Source of the DNA: Prevotella sp. oral taxon 475
GTDB lineage: Bacteria; Bacteroidota; Bacteroidia; Bacteroidales; Bacteroidaceae
Length of the DNA: 64,000 nt
Assembly: GCF_018127805.1 (NCBI RefSeq)
Contig: NZ_CP072334.1
Coordinates: 1,156,001 to 1,220,000 of the forward strand
Direction of reading: 5' to 3'
The position numbers were made by a program, and so were the translations under genes. Under the pieces are notes generated by a model that had not been told where the DNA came from, made no database searches, and was given only the letters and a program-made list of their open reading frames with translations. This document shows positions 55,958-64,000 of this stretch, in pieces (positions within the stretch are counted from its first letter, which is position 1; each line of letters opens with the position of its first letter).

Positions 55958-57073
55958 ATGACAAAAAAATCATTACCCCGATCAATTCGGGTAGATGTGG
56001 GCTACATGGCCCGGTTTTCTAACGTTGTTCACATGCAGTACCACCGTCGGCTCTACGACCAGGTGGTGGCGGTAGACAAAGAGAAGCTCAAACTGACGGA
56101 CGCCGTACTGGCAGAATGGCGCGAGGCCATCGACCAGGAGGTGGAACTCAACAAAGAGGCCACGCAATCGGTGCACACCGCTCGGCTGGTGAAACTCGAT
56201 GCCGAGCGCGACCGGCTGCTGACGAACTTCTTCGGCGTGATTCGCATCCAGAAACTCTCGCCCGTGGCTGCTGTGCAAGAGGCTGCCCAGCGCGCGGAAG
56301 TGATTTTCAAGCCCTACGCCGGCATCCAGAACGAGGCCCTCGAGGCCGAAAGCGGACACATCGCCGGGATGTTTGAAGATGCCAAGAAATGCACCGCCGA
56401 CCTCACCACACTGGGGCTCACGGCCGTGCTCTCGCAGCTGCGCACGGTGAACGCCGAGTTTGAACAGCTGGGAGCCACTCGCCGGCATGAGGCCGTCGAG
56501 GCCAAACGGCCCAGCGCCACGGCCATTCGCCCCAAAACGGACGAGGCGCTCGAGTTCGTCGTTCAGCACATTCAGGGCAGCTACCTCTTCTCTACCGTCG
56601 AGGCCGATCGGCTGCTGATCTACTCGCTGGCCGCGGAGATGAATAAAATTACGGCCGACTTTAAAGCCAGTCATAAGTCCAGCGATGCCCAAAAGAAAAA
56701 ACATCCCGGCGACGGCAAAAAACCGGGTGGCAATCCTGGCGGAGGTAATCCCGGCGGCGGTAAAAAGCCCGATGACGGCGGAAAAAATCCTGGCGGCAAT
56801 CCTGGTGGTGGCGGAAAGACGCCCGATCCTGGCAAAGATCCCGGAAAGGATCCCGAGAAGGAAAAAGAACTGGACGAAATAGAAAAGATGCTCACTCCGC
56901 TCATCCCCGCCTTTGAGAAAGAGATTGGGGATCGTCCCGGCTCTCTCTCCTTCGCCCGCGAAGTGGTGGGCACGGGCAAAGATCGCCGCTTTAAGTTCTA
57001 CAACAGTCGCACAAAGGTGTGGACCTGGGCCACACTCCGCGCCGACGGAACGCTCGCGCCGTGGGGGGGCTAG
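55958..57073 (+). CDS. DUF6261-like helical protein with Gly/Pro/Lys linker
   Basis: A 371-residue protein with no signal peptide. Residues 1-240 are strongly helical (HMQYHRRLYDQVVAVDKEKL, IQKLSPVAAVQEAAQRAEVI, ATRRHEAVEAKRPSATAIRP) and recall DUF6261 of Bacteroidetes, though I cannot confirm it. Residues about 250-305 form a low-complexity GGNPGGGNPGGG-like linker with Lys and Asp. A small C-terminal module (FKFYNSRTKVWTWATLRADG) follows. It may be a cytoplasmic or structural protein; role unknown. Confidence 0.6.
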   Translation: MTKKSLPRSIRVDVGYMARFSNVVHMQYHRRLYDQVVAVDKEKLKLTDAVLAEWREAIDQEVELNKEATQSVHTARLVKLDAERDRLLTNFFGVIRIQKLSPVAAVQEAAQRAEVIFKPYAGIQNEALEAESGHIAGMFEDAKKCTADLTTLGLTAVLSQLRTVNAEFEQLGATRRHEAVEAKRPSATAIRPKTDEALEFVVQHIQGSYLFSTVEADRLLIYSLAAEMNKITADFKASHKSSDAQKKKHPGDGKKPGGNPGGGNPGGGKKPDDGGKNPGGNPGGGGKTPDPGKDPGKDPEKEKELDEIEKMLTPLIPAFEKEIGDRPGSLSFAREVVGTGKDRRFKFYNSRTKVWTWATLRADGTLAPWGG

Positions 57074-57079
57074 CTAAAC

Positions 57080-57115
57080 AGTTGACGAGTTAACAAGTTG
57101 ACAAGTTAACGAGTA
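57080..57115. repeat. 8-bp microrepeat (AGTTGACA/AGTTAACG)
   Basis: About four and a half alternating 8-bp units, AGTTGACG, AGTTAACA, AGTTGACA and AGTTAACG, right after the DUF6261-like gene. Confidence 0.8.
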
Positions 57116-57171
57116 GATTTGCTTTTTGATTGACGAGTTGGCAGGAGGGTAACTTCCTCGTCAACTGCATG

Positions 57172-57216
57172 AAAAAAAGAGAACCGATACGACGCGTGTA
57201 TCGGTTCTCTTTTTTG
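57172..57216 (-). terminator. Bidirectional terminator before YgiQ gene end
   Basis: AGAGAACCGATAC pairs with GTATCGGTTCTCT; A-run on one side and T-run on the other allow function on both strands between convergent genes. Confidence 0.8.
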
Positions 57217-57253
57217 TTGATTCTCTATGGACCTCGTTCTCAATGGTCGATTC

Positions 57254-59161
57254 TCAATTGGATTTCTTTTTGCGCTTCCCCTTTGTCGGGGGAGAGGGAC
57301 TGGGGGCTTTTCTTTTGACGGAGAACGAGGGGGTGGCGTTTGGGTAGAGTTCTTTGATGAGCTCGGGGCGGCCGATTCGGCGTAGCTCGCGTTCGATGGA
57401 GGGACGCTCTTCGGGTTTGTACCAGAAGAAGAATTGGCGTTGGGCGTTTTTGTCGCGAGGCGATTTGGCACTGAACACGGGCTGGAGGGTGTAGGGGTCG
57501 TAGCCGGTGTACCAGGCTTCGGTGCTCACGGTCATGGGCGTGGGGGTGAAGTCTTGTATCTGTTCGAGGTGGAAGTCGAGCCGCTTGGTGTGCACGGCCA
57601 GTTGGGCCATGTCTTCTTCGCGACAGCCGGGGTGGCTGCTCATGAAGTAGGGGATGATTTGCTGGCGCAGATTTTCGGACTGGTTGATGCGGTCGAAGAT
57701 GCGCTTGAAGGCTTCGAACTGACTGAAGCTGGGCTTGCGCATCTGACGGAGCACTTCGTCGCTGGTGTGCTCGGGGGCCACCTTGAGACGACCGCTGACG
57801 TGATGGCGTATCAGTTCGCGGGTGTATTCCTGGGCGGCCTGATTGGTGCGTTCGTCTCGACTTTTGTGCAGGAGGAGGTCGTAGCGCACGCCGCTGCCGA
57901 TGAAACTTTTCTTGATGCCGGGCAAGGCGTCGACGGAACGGTAGATGTCGAGCAGGGAGGAGTGATCGGTGTTGAGATTGGGGCAGATGTCAGGGTTGAT
58001 GCACGAGGGGCGTTTGCATACTTCGCAGGCGCGCTTGTTGCGGCCGGCCATGCCGTACATGTTGGCCGAGGGGCCGCCAAGGTCGGAGAGATAGCCCTTG
58101 AAGTTGGGCATCTGGATGACTTGTTTCACCTCGCGCAGGATGCTTTCTTTCGACCGACATACGACGAATTTGCCTTGATGGGCCGAGATGGTGCAGAAGG
58201 AACAGCCGCCGAAACAGCCTTGGTGCAGGTTGACCGAGAATTTGATCATCTCGTAGGCCGGGATGCGCTTGTCTTTGTATTTGGGATGGGGCAGGCGGGT
58301 GTAGGGCAGGTCGAAGGTGGCGTCGAGCTCGGCGGTGGTGAGCACGGGGTAGGGGGGATTGACGACGACGTATCGGCGGTCTACGGCTTGGAGCAGTCGT
58401 TGGGCGTGCACTTTGTTGGCTTCTTCTTCGATGTGGCGGAAGTTGTCGGCTTGGGCTTTTTTGTTGCGCAGGCATTCTTCGTGGCTGTGGAGAAGGATGT
58501 CTTGCTGGCCGATTCCGCCGGGCACGTTGTCTTGGTCGACGAGGAAGACGGTTTGCGGAATGTCGTGGATGCTGTCGATGGATCGGCCGGCAGCAATGGC
58601 GGTGCAGAGTTGCAGAATGGATTTCTCACCCATGCCGTAGAGGATGATGTCGGCCCCGGAGTCGCAGAGGATGCAGCGGCGCACGCGGTCTTGCCAGTAG
58701 TCGTAGTGGGTGAGGCGGCGCATGGAGGCTTCGATTCCGCCGAGGACGACGGGCACGTCGGGGAAGAGGCTTTTGAGAATCTGGGTGTAGACGACGGAGG
58801 GATAGTCGGGGCGGCAGTCGTGTCGGCCGTCGGGACTGTAGGCGTCTTCCGACCGAAGTCGCTTGTTAGCGGTGTATTTGTTGACCATCGAGTCCATGCA
58901 GCCAGGGGAGACGCCGAAGAAGAGCCGTGGGCGGCCCAGCTTTTTGAAGTCGCGGAAGTCGCCGTGCCAGTCGGGTTGCGGCACGATGGCCACCTTATAG
59001 CCCGCAGCCTCGAGACATCGCCCGATGACGGCCGCTCCGAACGAGGGATGGTCTACGTAGGCATCGCCCGAGAAGAGAATGACGTCTAATTGTTCCCATC
59101 CTCTCAGTTGGCATTCTTTCTTGGTGGTGGGCAGAAAATCGGATAGTCTGTAGTCTTTCAA
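57254..59161 (-). CDS. YgiQ-family radical SAM protein
   Basis: A 635-residue member of the YgiQ family. The radical SAM cluster motif is HQGCFGGCSFCTISAHQG with Cys316, Cys320 and Cys323 (CxxxCxxC). The N-terminal domain (SGDAYVDHPSFGAAVIGRCL) is the conserved YgiQ_N part. A Cys-rich segment CEVCKRPSCINPDICPNLNT follows the core. The C-terminal basic tail (APSPSPPTKGKRKKK) is variable. The reaction is unknown. A long antisense frame opposite it is a codon-usage artefact. Confidence 0.93.
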   Translation of the reverse strand: MKDYRLSDFLPTTKKECQLRGWEQLDVILFSGDAYVDHPSFGAAVIGRCLEAAGYKVAIVPQPDWHGDFRDFKKLGRPRLFFGVSPGCMDSMVNKYTANKRLRSEDAYSPDGRHDCRPDYPSVVYTQILKSLFPDVPVVLGGIEASMRRLTHYDYWQDRVRRCILCDSGADIILYGMGEKSILQLCTAIAAGRSIDSIHDIPQTVFLVDQDNVPGGIGQQDILLHSHEECLRNKKAQADNFRHIEEEANKVHAQRLLQAVDRRYVVVNPPYPVLTTAELDATFDLPYTRLPHPKYKDKRIPAYEMIKFSVNLHQGCFGGCSFCTISAHQGKFVVCRSKESILREVKQVIQMPNFKGYLSDLGGPSANMYGMAGRNKRACEVCKRPSCINPDICPNLNTDHSSLLDIYRSVDALPGIKKSFIGSGVRYDLLLHKSRDERTNQAAQEYTRELIRHHVSGRLKVAPEHTSDEVLRQMRKPSFSQFEAFKRIFDRINQSENLRQQIIPYFMSSHPGCREEDMAQLAVHTKRLDFHLEQIQDFTPTPMTVSTEAWYTGYDPYTLQPVFSAKSPRDKNAQRQFFFWYKPEERPSIERELRRIGRPELIKELYPNATPSFSVKRKAPSPSPPTKGKRKKKSN

Positions 59162-59188
59162 AGCCTTCTTTTTAGCTGATTCCTTTTC

Positions 59189-59500
59189 TTACTTGTCTTC
59201 TTCTTGCGTCTTCGTTTTCCAGTCGATCAGAAGTAGGGCCAGCTGATGGAGCCCGTATGCTTTCATGTTGCTGTTGTAGATGACGTCGAGACAAAGGTCG
59301 AGCAGATTTTTGTCTTTACCGCCGTCCGACTCGAGCAGTGAGCGGATGTTGCACTTGAGTTTGTCTAAGACGTCTTCGTCTATGATGCCGTTGCTGTCGA
59401 TGAGGTTTTTCAGTAGGGCGTATTTCTCAATTGTCTCGAGATGGTTTTCGCTCACCTCGATGCTCCTTGTTCCGGAGCTGTTGGCTTGAATCTTATACAT
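59189..59500 (-). CDS. Small protein of unknown function
   Basis: A 103-residue soluble protein, MYKIQANSSGTRSIEVSENH at the start, mostly helical, with no signal peptide or known motif. It lies 27 nt upstream of the YgiQ gene and 18 nt downstream of the acyltransferase, so it is probably in the same transcript. I do not recognise a family. Confidence 0.65.
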   Translation of the reverse strand: MYKIQANSSGTRSIEVSENHLETIEKYALLKNLIDSNGIIDEDVLDKLKCNIRSLLESDGGKDKNLLDLCLDVIYNSNMKAYGLHQLALLLIDWKTKTQEEDK

Positions 59501-59518
59501 GTTTTTGTTTGTTTGTGA

Positions 59519-60073
59519 TTAAACTTCCCCGGTGGTGAACAGGTGGGGATTTTTCCCGGTGAAGGATTTGAAGTAGCGTTTGATTTCCCGGAGATCGTCT
59601 TCCACGTTTCCGGTGGGGACGATTTGTCGGGTGCATTCAATCCGTTTGCTTTGATAATCCAATCCGTAGAGCAGAATGGGGATTTCGGCCTTCTGGGCAA
59701 TAAAATAGAAGCCCTTTTTCCAGTCGGGATTGAGCGAACGGGTTCCCTCGGGTGTCACGCAGAGATGAAACTCGGAGGCTTTGCGGGCTTGGTCGGCCAA
59801 GAGGTCGGTCATGCTCGTTTGTCGGCTACGCCATACGGGAATGCCGCCGAGGCTTCTGAAGATCGGGCCTAATGGCCAGAAGAACCATTCTTTTTTCATG
59901 AGAAAATGACTTGTTATCCCTTCGGCTCTCGAAAAAAGCAACCCGATGAGAAAGTCCCAGTTGCTTGTGTGTGGTGCCAGACAGATGATGTATTTCGGGG
60001 GATGTTCCACGGTGATGTTTTTCGTCCATCCCATCTGTTTATAGAGCATCCATCTGCAAAATCGTCTCAACAT
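59519..60073 (-). CDS. PlsC-type acyltransferase
   Basis: A 184-residue lysophospholipid acyltransferase-like protein. Motif 1 is LAPHTSNWDFLIG (HxxxxD), motif 2/3 is VTPEGTRSLNPDWKKG, and substrate-pocket residues are near SLGGIPVWR. It is shorter than PlsC of E. coli (245) and probably peripheral, with weak membrane segments. It could act in phospholipid or lipid A acylation. Its neighbours are two small proteins of unknown role. Confidence 0.82.
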   Translation of the reverse strand: MLRRFCRWMLYKQMGWTKNITVEHPPKYIICLAPHTSNWDFLIGLLFSRAEGITSHFLMKKEWFFWPLGPIFRSLGGIPVWRSRQTSMTDLLADQARKASEFHLCVTPEGTRSLNPDWKKGFYFIAQKAEIPILLYGLDYQSKRIECTRQIVPTGNVEDDLREIKRYFKSFTGKNPHLFTTGEV

Positions 60074-60088
60074 TCTTCTTGTCTCTCT

Positions 60089-60358
60089 TTACTGGATGTG
60101 TGCAATATGGTCGATCACTTCAGAGACGGCAGTGTTGAACTCTTTTATCAGATGCCTGTAGTAGCGTTTGGCATCGATGCCCGGTTCGGGATGCGAGATT
60201 CTGCGAATAAAATCGCTCTGAATAGTGATGATGGATGCCAATAGGGCTTTGATGTTCTCTTGATTGGAAAGATTGGAATAGAGAGACACCGATACGCCTT
60301 CTGCAAAGAGGTCGGAACAGACGTGGTTCAAATTTCTCTTCAACTGTCTTTTATTCAT
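60089..60358 (-). CDS. Small helical protein of unknown function
   Basis: About 89 residues, taken from ATG 60358 (MNKRQLKRNLNHVCSDLFAE); a longer frame to 60397 is possible. It is helical with no signal peptide and contains IQSDFIRRISHPEPGIDAKR. It stands 15 nt before the acyltransferase gene and is likely co-transcribed. I do not recognise the family. Confidence 0.65.
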   Translation of the reverse strand: MNKRQLKRNLNHVCSDLFAEGVSVSLYSNLSNQENIKALLASIITIQSDFIRRISHPEPGIDAKRYYRHLIKEFNTAVSEVIDHIAHIQ

Positions 60359-60593
60359 AATACCTTTTTTTGATGGGCCTTCGAGCCCGTTTAACATAGA
60401 GTCTTGACGTGGAGGAAGACTGCCCGGAGCGAGTCATCCCACTTCAAAGATAGGCAAAATAATGATACGACCCATCATTTGGCGTAAAAAAGTTTCAAAA
60501 GCCTCATTTCCTTCGCCCGATTCGGGTGGGGGAGAAGTCGATTGTCTCATACACTTTATCGCCCTTTTCTTTCAGAATCTGCCTTAAAAGTGG

Positions 60594-60601
60594 TACTTTT
60601 G
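60594..60601 (+). promoter_or_regulatory. -7 promoter element of pfkA
   Basis: TACTTTTG matches TAnnTTTG, about 70 nt before the ATG at 60671. A -33 candidate is TTTC near 60569. Confidence 0.5.
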
Positions 60602-60670
60602 CAGCAGAAAAAACGCTTGTCAACAACAGGATATATTTTTATCAGAACATACAAAACAATTTAGAACGAA

Positions 60671-62311
60671 ATGGAAAAAAGTGCATTGCAGAAAGCGAGA
60701 GCTTCCTACCAACCCAAACTTCCGAAAGCACTTCAAGGTGCAGTTAAGGCCAGTGAAGGTGCCCCCACACAGAGTGTAGACAATCAAGAAGAAATCAAAA
60801 AACTCTTCCCCCATACATACGGCATGCCGCTTGTGGAATTTGTTCCGGGCAACGAAACCCCGACTAAAGCCATCAACGTGGGCATCATTCTGAGCGGCGG
60901 ACAGGCTCCCGGCGGACATAACGTCATCTCCGGACTCTTCGACCAGGTGAAACGGCTCAACCCCGACAACCGTTTGTACGGATTCCTCATGGGGCCCGGC
61001 GGACTCGTGGATCACAACTATATCGAAATTACGGCCGACTTCCTCGACGACTATCGCAACACCGGTGGATTCGACATGATCGGTAGCGGACGCACCAAGC
61101 TCGAGACGACCGAGCAGTTTGAAAAAGGGCTCGAAATTATTCGCCAACTCGATATCCGGGCCATCGTCATCATCGGCGGCGACGACTCCAATACCAACGC
61201 TTGCGTCTTGGCCGAATATTATGCCGCCAAGAACTACGGTGTGCAAGTGATCGGTTGTCCCAAGACCATCGACGGCGACCTCAAGAACGACCAAATCGAA
61301 ACCTCCTTCGGCTTCGATACGGCCACGAAAACCTACAGCGAGCTCATCGGCAACATCGAACGCGACTGTAATTCGGCCCGCAAATACTGGCACTTCGTTA
61401 AACTCATGGGCCGTTCTGCCTCGCACATCGCTCTGGAATGCGCTCTGCAAACACAACCCAATATCTGCATCATCTCGGAAGAAGTTCAGGCTAAAGATCA
61501 AACCCTCAACGACATCGTCGAAAACATCGCATCGGCCGTAGCCCATCGTGCAAAAGAGGGACAGAACTTCGGCGTGGTGCTCATTCCCGAGGGTCTCATC
61601 GAATTCGTGCCCGCCATTGGCCGGCTCATTCAAGAACTCAACGACCTCCTGGCTGCTCACGGAGCCGACTATAAAGACCTGGACAAGGATGCGCAGCGCA
61701 GCTACATCATGGAGCACCTGAGTTCGGAAAACCGTGCTACCTTCGAAACGCTGCCCGAAAGCGTAGCCCGACAACTCTCGCTCGACCGCGACCCGCACGG
61801 CAACGTTCAGGTTTCGCTCATCGAGACCGAGAAGCTCATCTCCGAGATGGTCGACGCCAAGCTCGCCGCATGGGCTGCAGAGGGACGATTCGACGGAAAG
61901 TTTGCCGCTCAGCACCACTTCTTCGGTTACGAAGGTCGTTGCGCCGCCCCCTCTAACTTCGACGCCGACTACTGCTACGCCCTCGGAACCAGTGCCGCTC
62001 TGCTCATCGCCAGCGGCAAAACCGGTTACATGGCCATCGTGAAGAATACCACCGCCAGCACCGACAACTGGAAAGCCGGCGGCGTGCCCATCACGATGAT
62101 GATGAATATGGAACGGCGCAACGGCGAGATGAAACCCGTTATCCGAAAGGCGTTGGTAGAACTCGATGGCAAACCCTTCAAAACCTTTGCCGCTCATCGC
62201 GACGAATGGGCCAAGAACACCTGCTATATCTATCCCGGTCCGATACAGTACTGGGGCCCGAGTGAAGTATGCGATCAGCCCACTCGCACCCTCGCACTCG
62301 AACAAGAATAA
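60671..62311 (+). CDS. PPi-dependent 6-phosphofructokinase
   Basis: A 546-residue phosphofructokinase of the long, PPi-using type. The phosphate loop is GIILSGGQAPGGH (71-83). GGDDSNTNA (169-177) has Asp where ATP-dependent enzymes have Gly, a mark of PPi use. The catalytic loop is PKTIDGDLKN (197-206). It interconverts fructose 6-phosphate and fructose 1,6-bisphosphate with diphosphate. It has its own promoter and a strong terminator. Confidence 0.94.
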   Translation: MEKSALQKARASYQPKLPKALQGAVKASEGAPTQSVDNQEEIKKLFPHTYGMPLVEFVPGNETPTKAINVGIILSGGQAPGGHNVISGLFDQVKRLNPDNRLYGFLMGPGGLVDHNYIEITADFLDDYRNTGGFDMIGSGRTKLETTEQFEKGLEIIRQLDIRAIVIIGGDDSNTNACVLAEYYAAKNYGVQVIGCPKTIDGDLKNDQIETSFGFDTATKTYSELIGNIERDCNSARKYWHFVKLMGRSASHIALECALQTQPNICIISEEVQAKDQTLNDIVENIASAVAHRAKEGQNFGVVLIPEGLIEFVPAIGRLIQELNDLLAAHGADYKDLDKDAQRSYIMEHLSSENRATFETLPESVARQLSLDRDPHGNVQVSLIETEKLISEMVDAKLAAWAAEGRFDGKFAAQHHFFGYEGRCAAPSNFDADYCYALGTSAALLIASGKTGYMAIVKNTTASTDNWKAGGVPITMMMNMERRNGEMKPVIRKALVELDGKPFKTFAAHRDEWAKNTCYIYPGPIQYWGPSEVCDQPTRTLALEQE

Positions 62312-62326
62312 TCCCTCGTAAAAGAA

Positions 62327-62393
62327 AATCTGTGAGACACCGCCCGCGTCTCCTTCGGCGTAGGAAAAAGGCGGTTGCTCACAGATTTTTTTT
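62327..62393 (+). terminator. Terminator of the PPi-PFK gene
   Basis: AATCTGTGAG pairs with CTCACAGATT across a long loop that itself contains a small stem. A run of eight T follows. Confidence 0.75.
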
Positions 62394-62456
62394 GATGTCC
62401 TGCCGGTAAAGATCCTGTTCTGCCGAACGACCCATTCCGACTCCGACGAAAGAGAT

Positions 62457-63344
62457 ATGACAAAGAACCAAGCCAGAACCCCAAGACGACCCTCCCGAGC
62501 CAGAGTAAAAAGCCGCCGCTCGAGTCGTCACACCCACTATTACGACTTCCTCCTGCCCCGATTTCTGCGCACCCCGCGTCGTTGGGCCTGGTGGTTAGGC
62601 GGCATCGGTGTGACGGGGCTCTATCTGTGGGTGTTCTATTCCTTTTTTGTGGGTCCCACCGGCTTTCGTTGGCGCGCGCTCTACGGCGATGCCAACTATC
62701 CCGACGGATACACCATTCACGGCATCGACATCTCGCACTATCAGGGCGACATCGACTGGGACAAGCTCCGCGAAGCCTCCATCGATGGCTATCCCCTGCG
62801 TTTTATCATCGTCAAATCTACCGAAGGAGCCTCGGCCTTAGACGATAATTTCAACGACAACTTCTACCAGGCCCGCGAATACGGATTCATCCGCGGAGCC
62901 TATCACTTTTGGAGCAACCGGTCGTCGGCCCGAAAGCAAGCCCAGTTCTTTCTGCGGCAGGTGCATCTGGAAAAAGGCGACCTGCCCCCTGTGCTCGACA
63001 TCGAACACATGCCCAAAAATCGGTCGGTAGAAGATTTTCAACGTGACGTTCTCACCTGGCTTCACATCGTGGAGGATAAATACCACGTCAAGCCCATCAT
63101 CTACACCTATTATAAATTCAAGGAGAAATACCTCAGTGCGCCTGTTTTCGATGATTATCCCTATTGGATAGCCCATTATTACGTCGAAAAGGTGGAATAC
63201 AAAGGCAAGTGGCGATTCTGGCAACACACTGATGCCGGTAGGCTCGATGGCATCAAGGGTTATGTCGATTTGAATATTTACAACGGATCGTTCTACGAAC
63301 TGAAAAAACTTACCATCGGTTCCGAGCGCGCCTTTGACGATTGA
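62457..63344 (+). CDS. Membrane-anchored GH25 lysozyme-like muramidase
   Basis: A 295-residue protein. A basic N-terminus (ARTPRRPSRARVKSRRSSRH) precedes one membrane helix at about residues 46-66 (LGGIGVTGLYLWVFYSFFVG). The GH25 domain from about residue 85 has GIDISHYQGDIDW, VKSTEGAS, AYHFWS and the catalytic DxE in PVLDIEHM, plus IIYTYYKF and FWQHTDAGRLDGI. It should cleave peptidoglycan from the periplasmic face, in wall turnover. A 41-bp array follows. Confidence 0.9.
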   Translation: MTKNQARTPRRPSRARVKSRRSSRHTHYYDFLLPRFLRTPRRWAWWLGGIGVTGLYLWVFYSFFVGPTGFRWRALYGDANYPDGYTIHGIDISHYQGDIDWDKLREASIDGYPLRFIIVKSTEGASALDDNFNDNFYQAREYGFIRGAYHFWSNRSSARKQAQFFLRQVHLEKGDLPPVLDIEHMPKNRSVEDFQRDVLTWLHIVEDKYHVKPIIYTYYKFKEKYLSAPVFDDYPYWIAHYYVEKVEYKGKWRFWQHTDAGRLDGIKGYVDLNIYNGSFYELKKLTIGSERAFDD

Positions 63345-63384
63345 ATCGCTCTGCGGCAGAATTTCATCATTTTTTTATTTTCGT

Positions 63385-64000
63385 GGTGTCACTGTAGGGT
63401 ACAGTAACGCCATTTTGGTCTCCGCGATGGTTTTGTAGGGTACAGTAACGCCATTTTGGTCTCCGCGATGGTTTTGTAGGGTACAATAACGCCATTTTGG
63501 TCTCCGCGATGGTTTTGTAGGGTACAGTAACGCCATTTTAGCCTCCGCGATGGTTTTGTAGGGTACAGTAGCATCATTTTGGTCTCCGCGATGGTTTTGT
63601 AGGGTACAGTAGCCTCATTTTTGTCTCCGCGGTGTTTTTGAGCCGCTCAGTAGCCTCATTTTTGTCTCCGCGATGGTTTTGAGCGGCTCAGTAGCATCAT
63701 TTTTGTCTCCGCGATGGTTTTGAGTCGCTCAGTAGCATCATTTTTGTCTCCGCGGCAGTTTTGAGCCGCTCAGTAGCACCATTTTTGTCTCCGCGATGGT
63801 TTTGAGCCGCTCAGTAGCATCATTTTTGTCTCCGCGGCGTTTTTGAGCGGCTCAGTAGCACCATTTTTGTCTCCGCGGCCGTTTTGAGCGGCTCAGTAGC
63901 CTCATTTTTGTCTCCGCGGCGTTTTTGAGCGGCTCAGTAACGCCATTTTTGTCTCCGCAGCGGTTTTGAGCGACTCAGCGGCATCAAAGAACATTCCGTA
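63385..64000. repeat. 41-bp tandem array with two core types (15 copies)
   Basis: Cores lie at 63393 + 41n for n = 0 to 14, without a single length change. The first six are TGTAGGGTACA. The next nine are TGAGCCGCTCA or TGAGCGGCTCA, with two variants, TGAGTCGCTCA at 63721 and TGAGCGACTCA at 63967. Units also share CTCCGCG and CATTTTTGTCT or CATTTTGGTCT. The array may continue past the window end. Confidence 0.96.

Noticed and set aside
57434..59089. 551-residue plus-strand frame opposite the YgiQ gene
   Set aside because: It is antisense to a clear radical SAM gene; it is a by-product of codon bias and shows no domain.
60620..62305. 561-residue minus-strand frame opposite the phosphofructokinase
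   Set aside because: The sense strand has all PFK motifs; the antisense frame has no recognisable features.
63385..64000. CRISPR array
   Set aside because: Units are contiguous 41-bp repeats with no unique spacers between them, and no cas genes are near.

Overview
The window looks like a chromosomal segment of a Bacteroidales bacterium, most likely Prevotella in the broad sense. The reasons are: many promoters with the Bacteroidetes form (TTTG about 20 nt before TAnnTTTG) and almost no Shine-Dalgarno sequences; an 11-gene complex I operon with fused nuoCD and no nuoE, nuoF or nuoG; a PPi-type phosphofructokinase; BspA-like and fimbrillin-like surface proteins; a HU/SPOR membrane protein; and several protein families largely confined to Bacteroidetes. 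I saw no rRNA, tRNA, phage, insertion sequence or CRISPR array. Gene assignments rest on motif recognition, not on database searches.

Layout. 1-1620: AspT/YidE-type transporter (minus strand, cut by the window edge). 2387-12392: nuoABCDHIJKLMN on the minus strand. 12608-14488: secreted GH35 beta-galactosidase. 14950-18266: proS, a HU/SPOR membrane protein and an FHA/zinc-ribbon protein. 18267-20542: a structured leader with a long AC microsatellite, a BspA-like surface protein and a small acidic protein. 20908-23067: a HU-like protein, a NimA-like flavoprotein and an exonuclease. 23068-28311: nucleoside transporter, rsmE, and a lipoprotein/ABC ATPase/permease cassette. 28668-32347: recJ and recQ. 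32945-35633: secreted protein, trmO-like gene, polysaccharide export lipoprotein. 35740-42328: long amidophosphoribosyltransferase, carA, carB. 43085-48778: tiny lipoprotein, GH125 mannosidase, ROK kinase, LysE-type exporter, DUF4924-like protein, rfbD. 48863-53034: prfC, transketolase, rpiB. 53035-57073: a second copy of the AC-repeat leader, a small acidic protein, a fimbrillin-like lipoprotein and a DUF6261-like protein. 57254-60358: YgiQ-type radical SAM protein, acyltransferase, two small unknown proteins. 60671-63344: PPi-PFK and a membrane-anchored GH25 lysozyme.

Two features are not explained by ordinary gene content. First, at least twelve intergenic tandem arrays occur, and they fall into only two unit lengths, 41 bp (six arrays) and 22 bp (six arrays). 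Array sequences differ from place to place. Four of the 41-bp arrays share a fixed frame (CTCCGCGG at unit positions 1-8 and AGC..CA at 28-34). In three of those, an 11-bp palindrome at positions 15-25 changes sequence while both arms change together (TGTAnnnTACA, TGAGCnGCTCA, TGAACnGTTCA). Second, two homologous leaders of roughly 290 nt precede surface-protein genes. Each has a Bacteroidetes promoter, hairpins, a conserved peptide-like reading frame running into a long AC microsatellite (34 and 28 units), a conserved GC-rich block and an intrinsic terminator. They look like a phase-variable attenuator or a small RNA family.

Metabolically the window covers respiration with a ferredoxin-type or unknown electron donor to complex I, glycan foraging (GH35, GH125, ROK kinase), PPi-dependent glycolysis and the pentose phosphate pathway (pfkA, tkt, rpiB), purine and pyrimidine/arginine precursor synthesis (purF-like, carAB), DNA repair (recJ, recQ) and cell-surface display.
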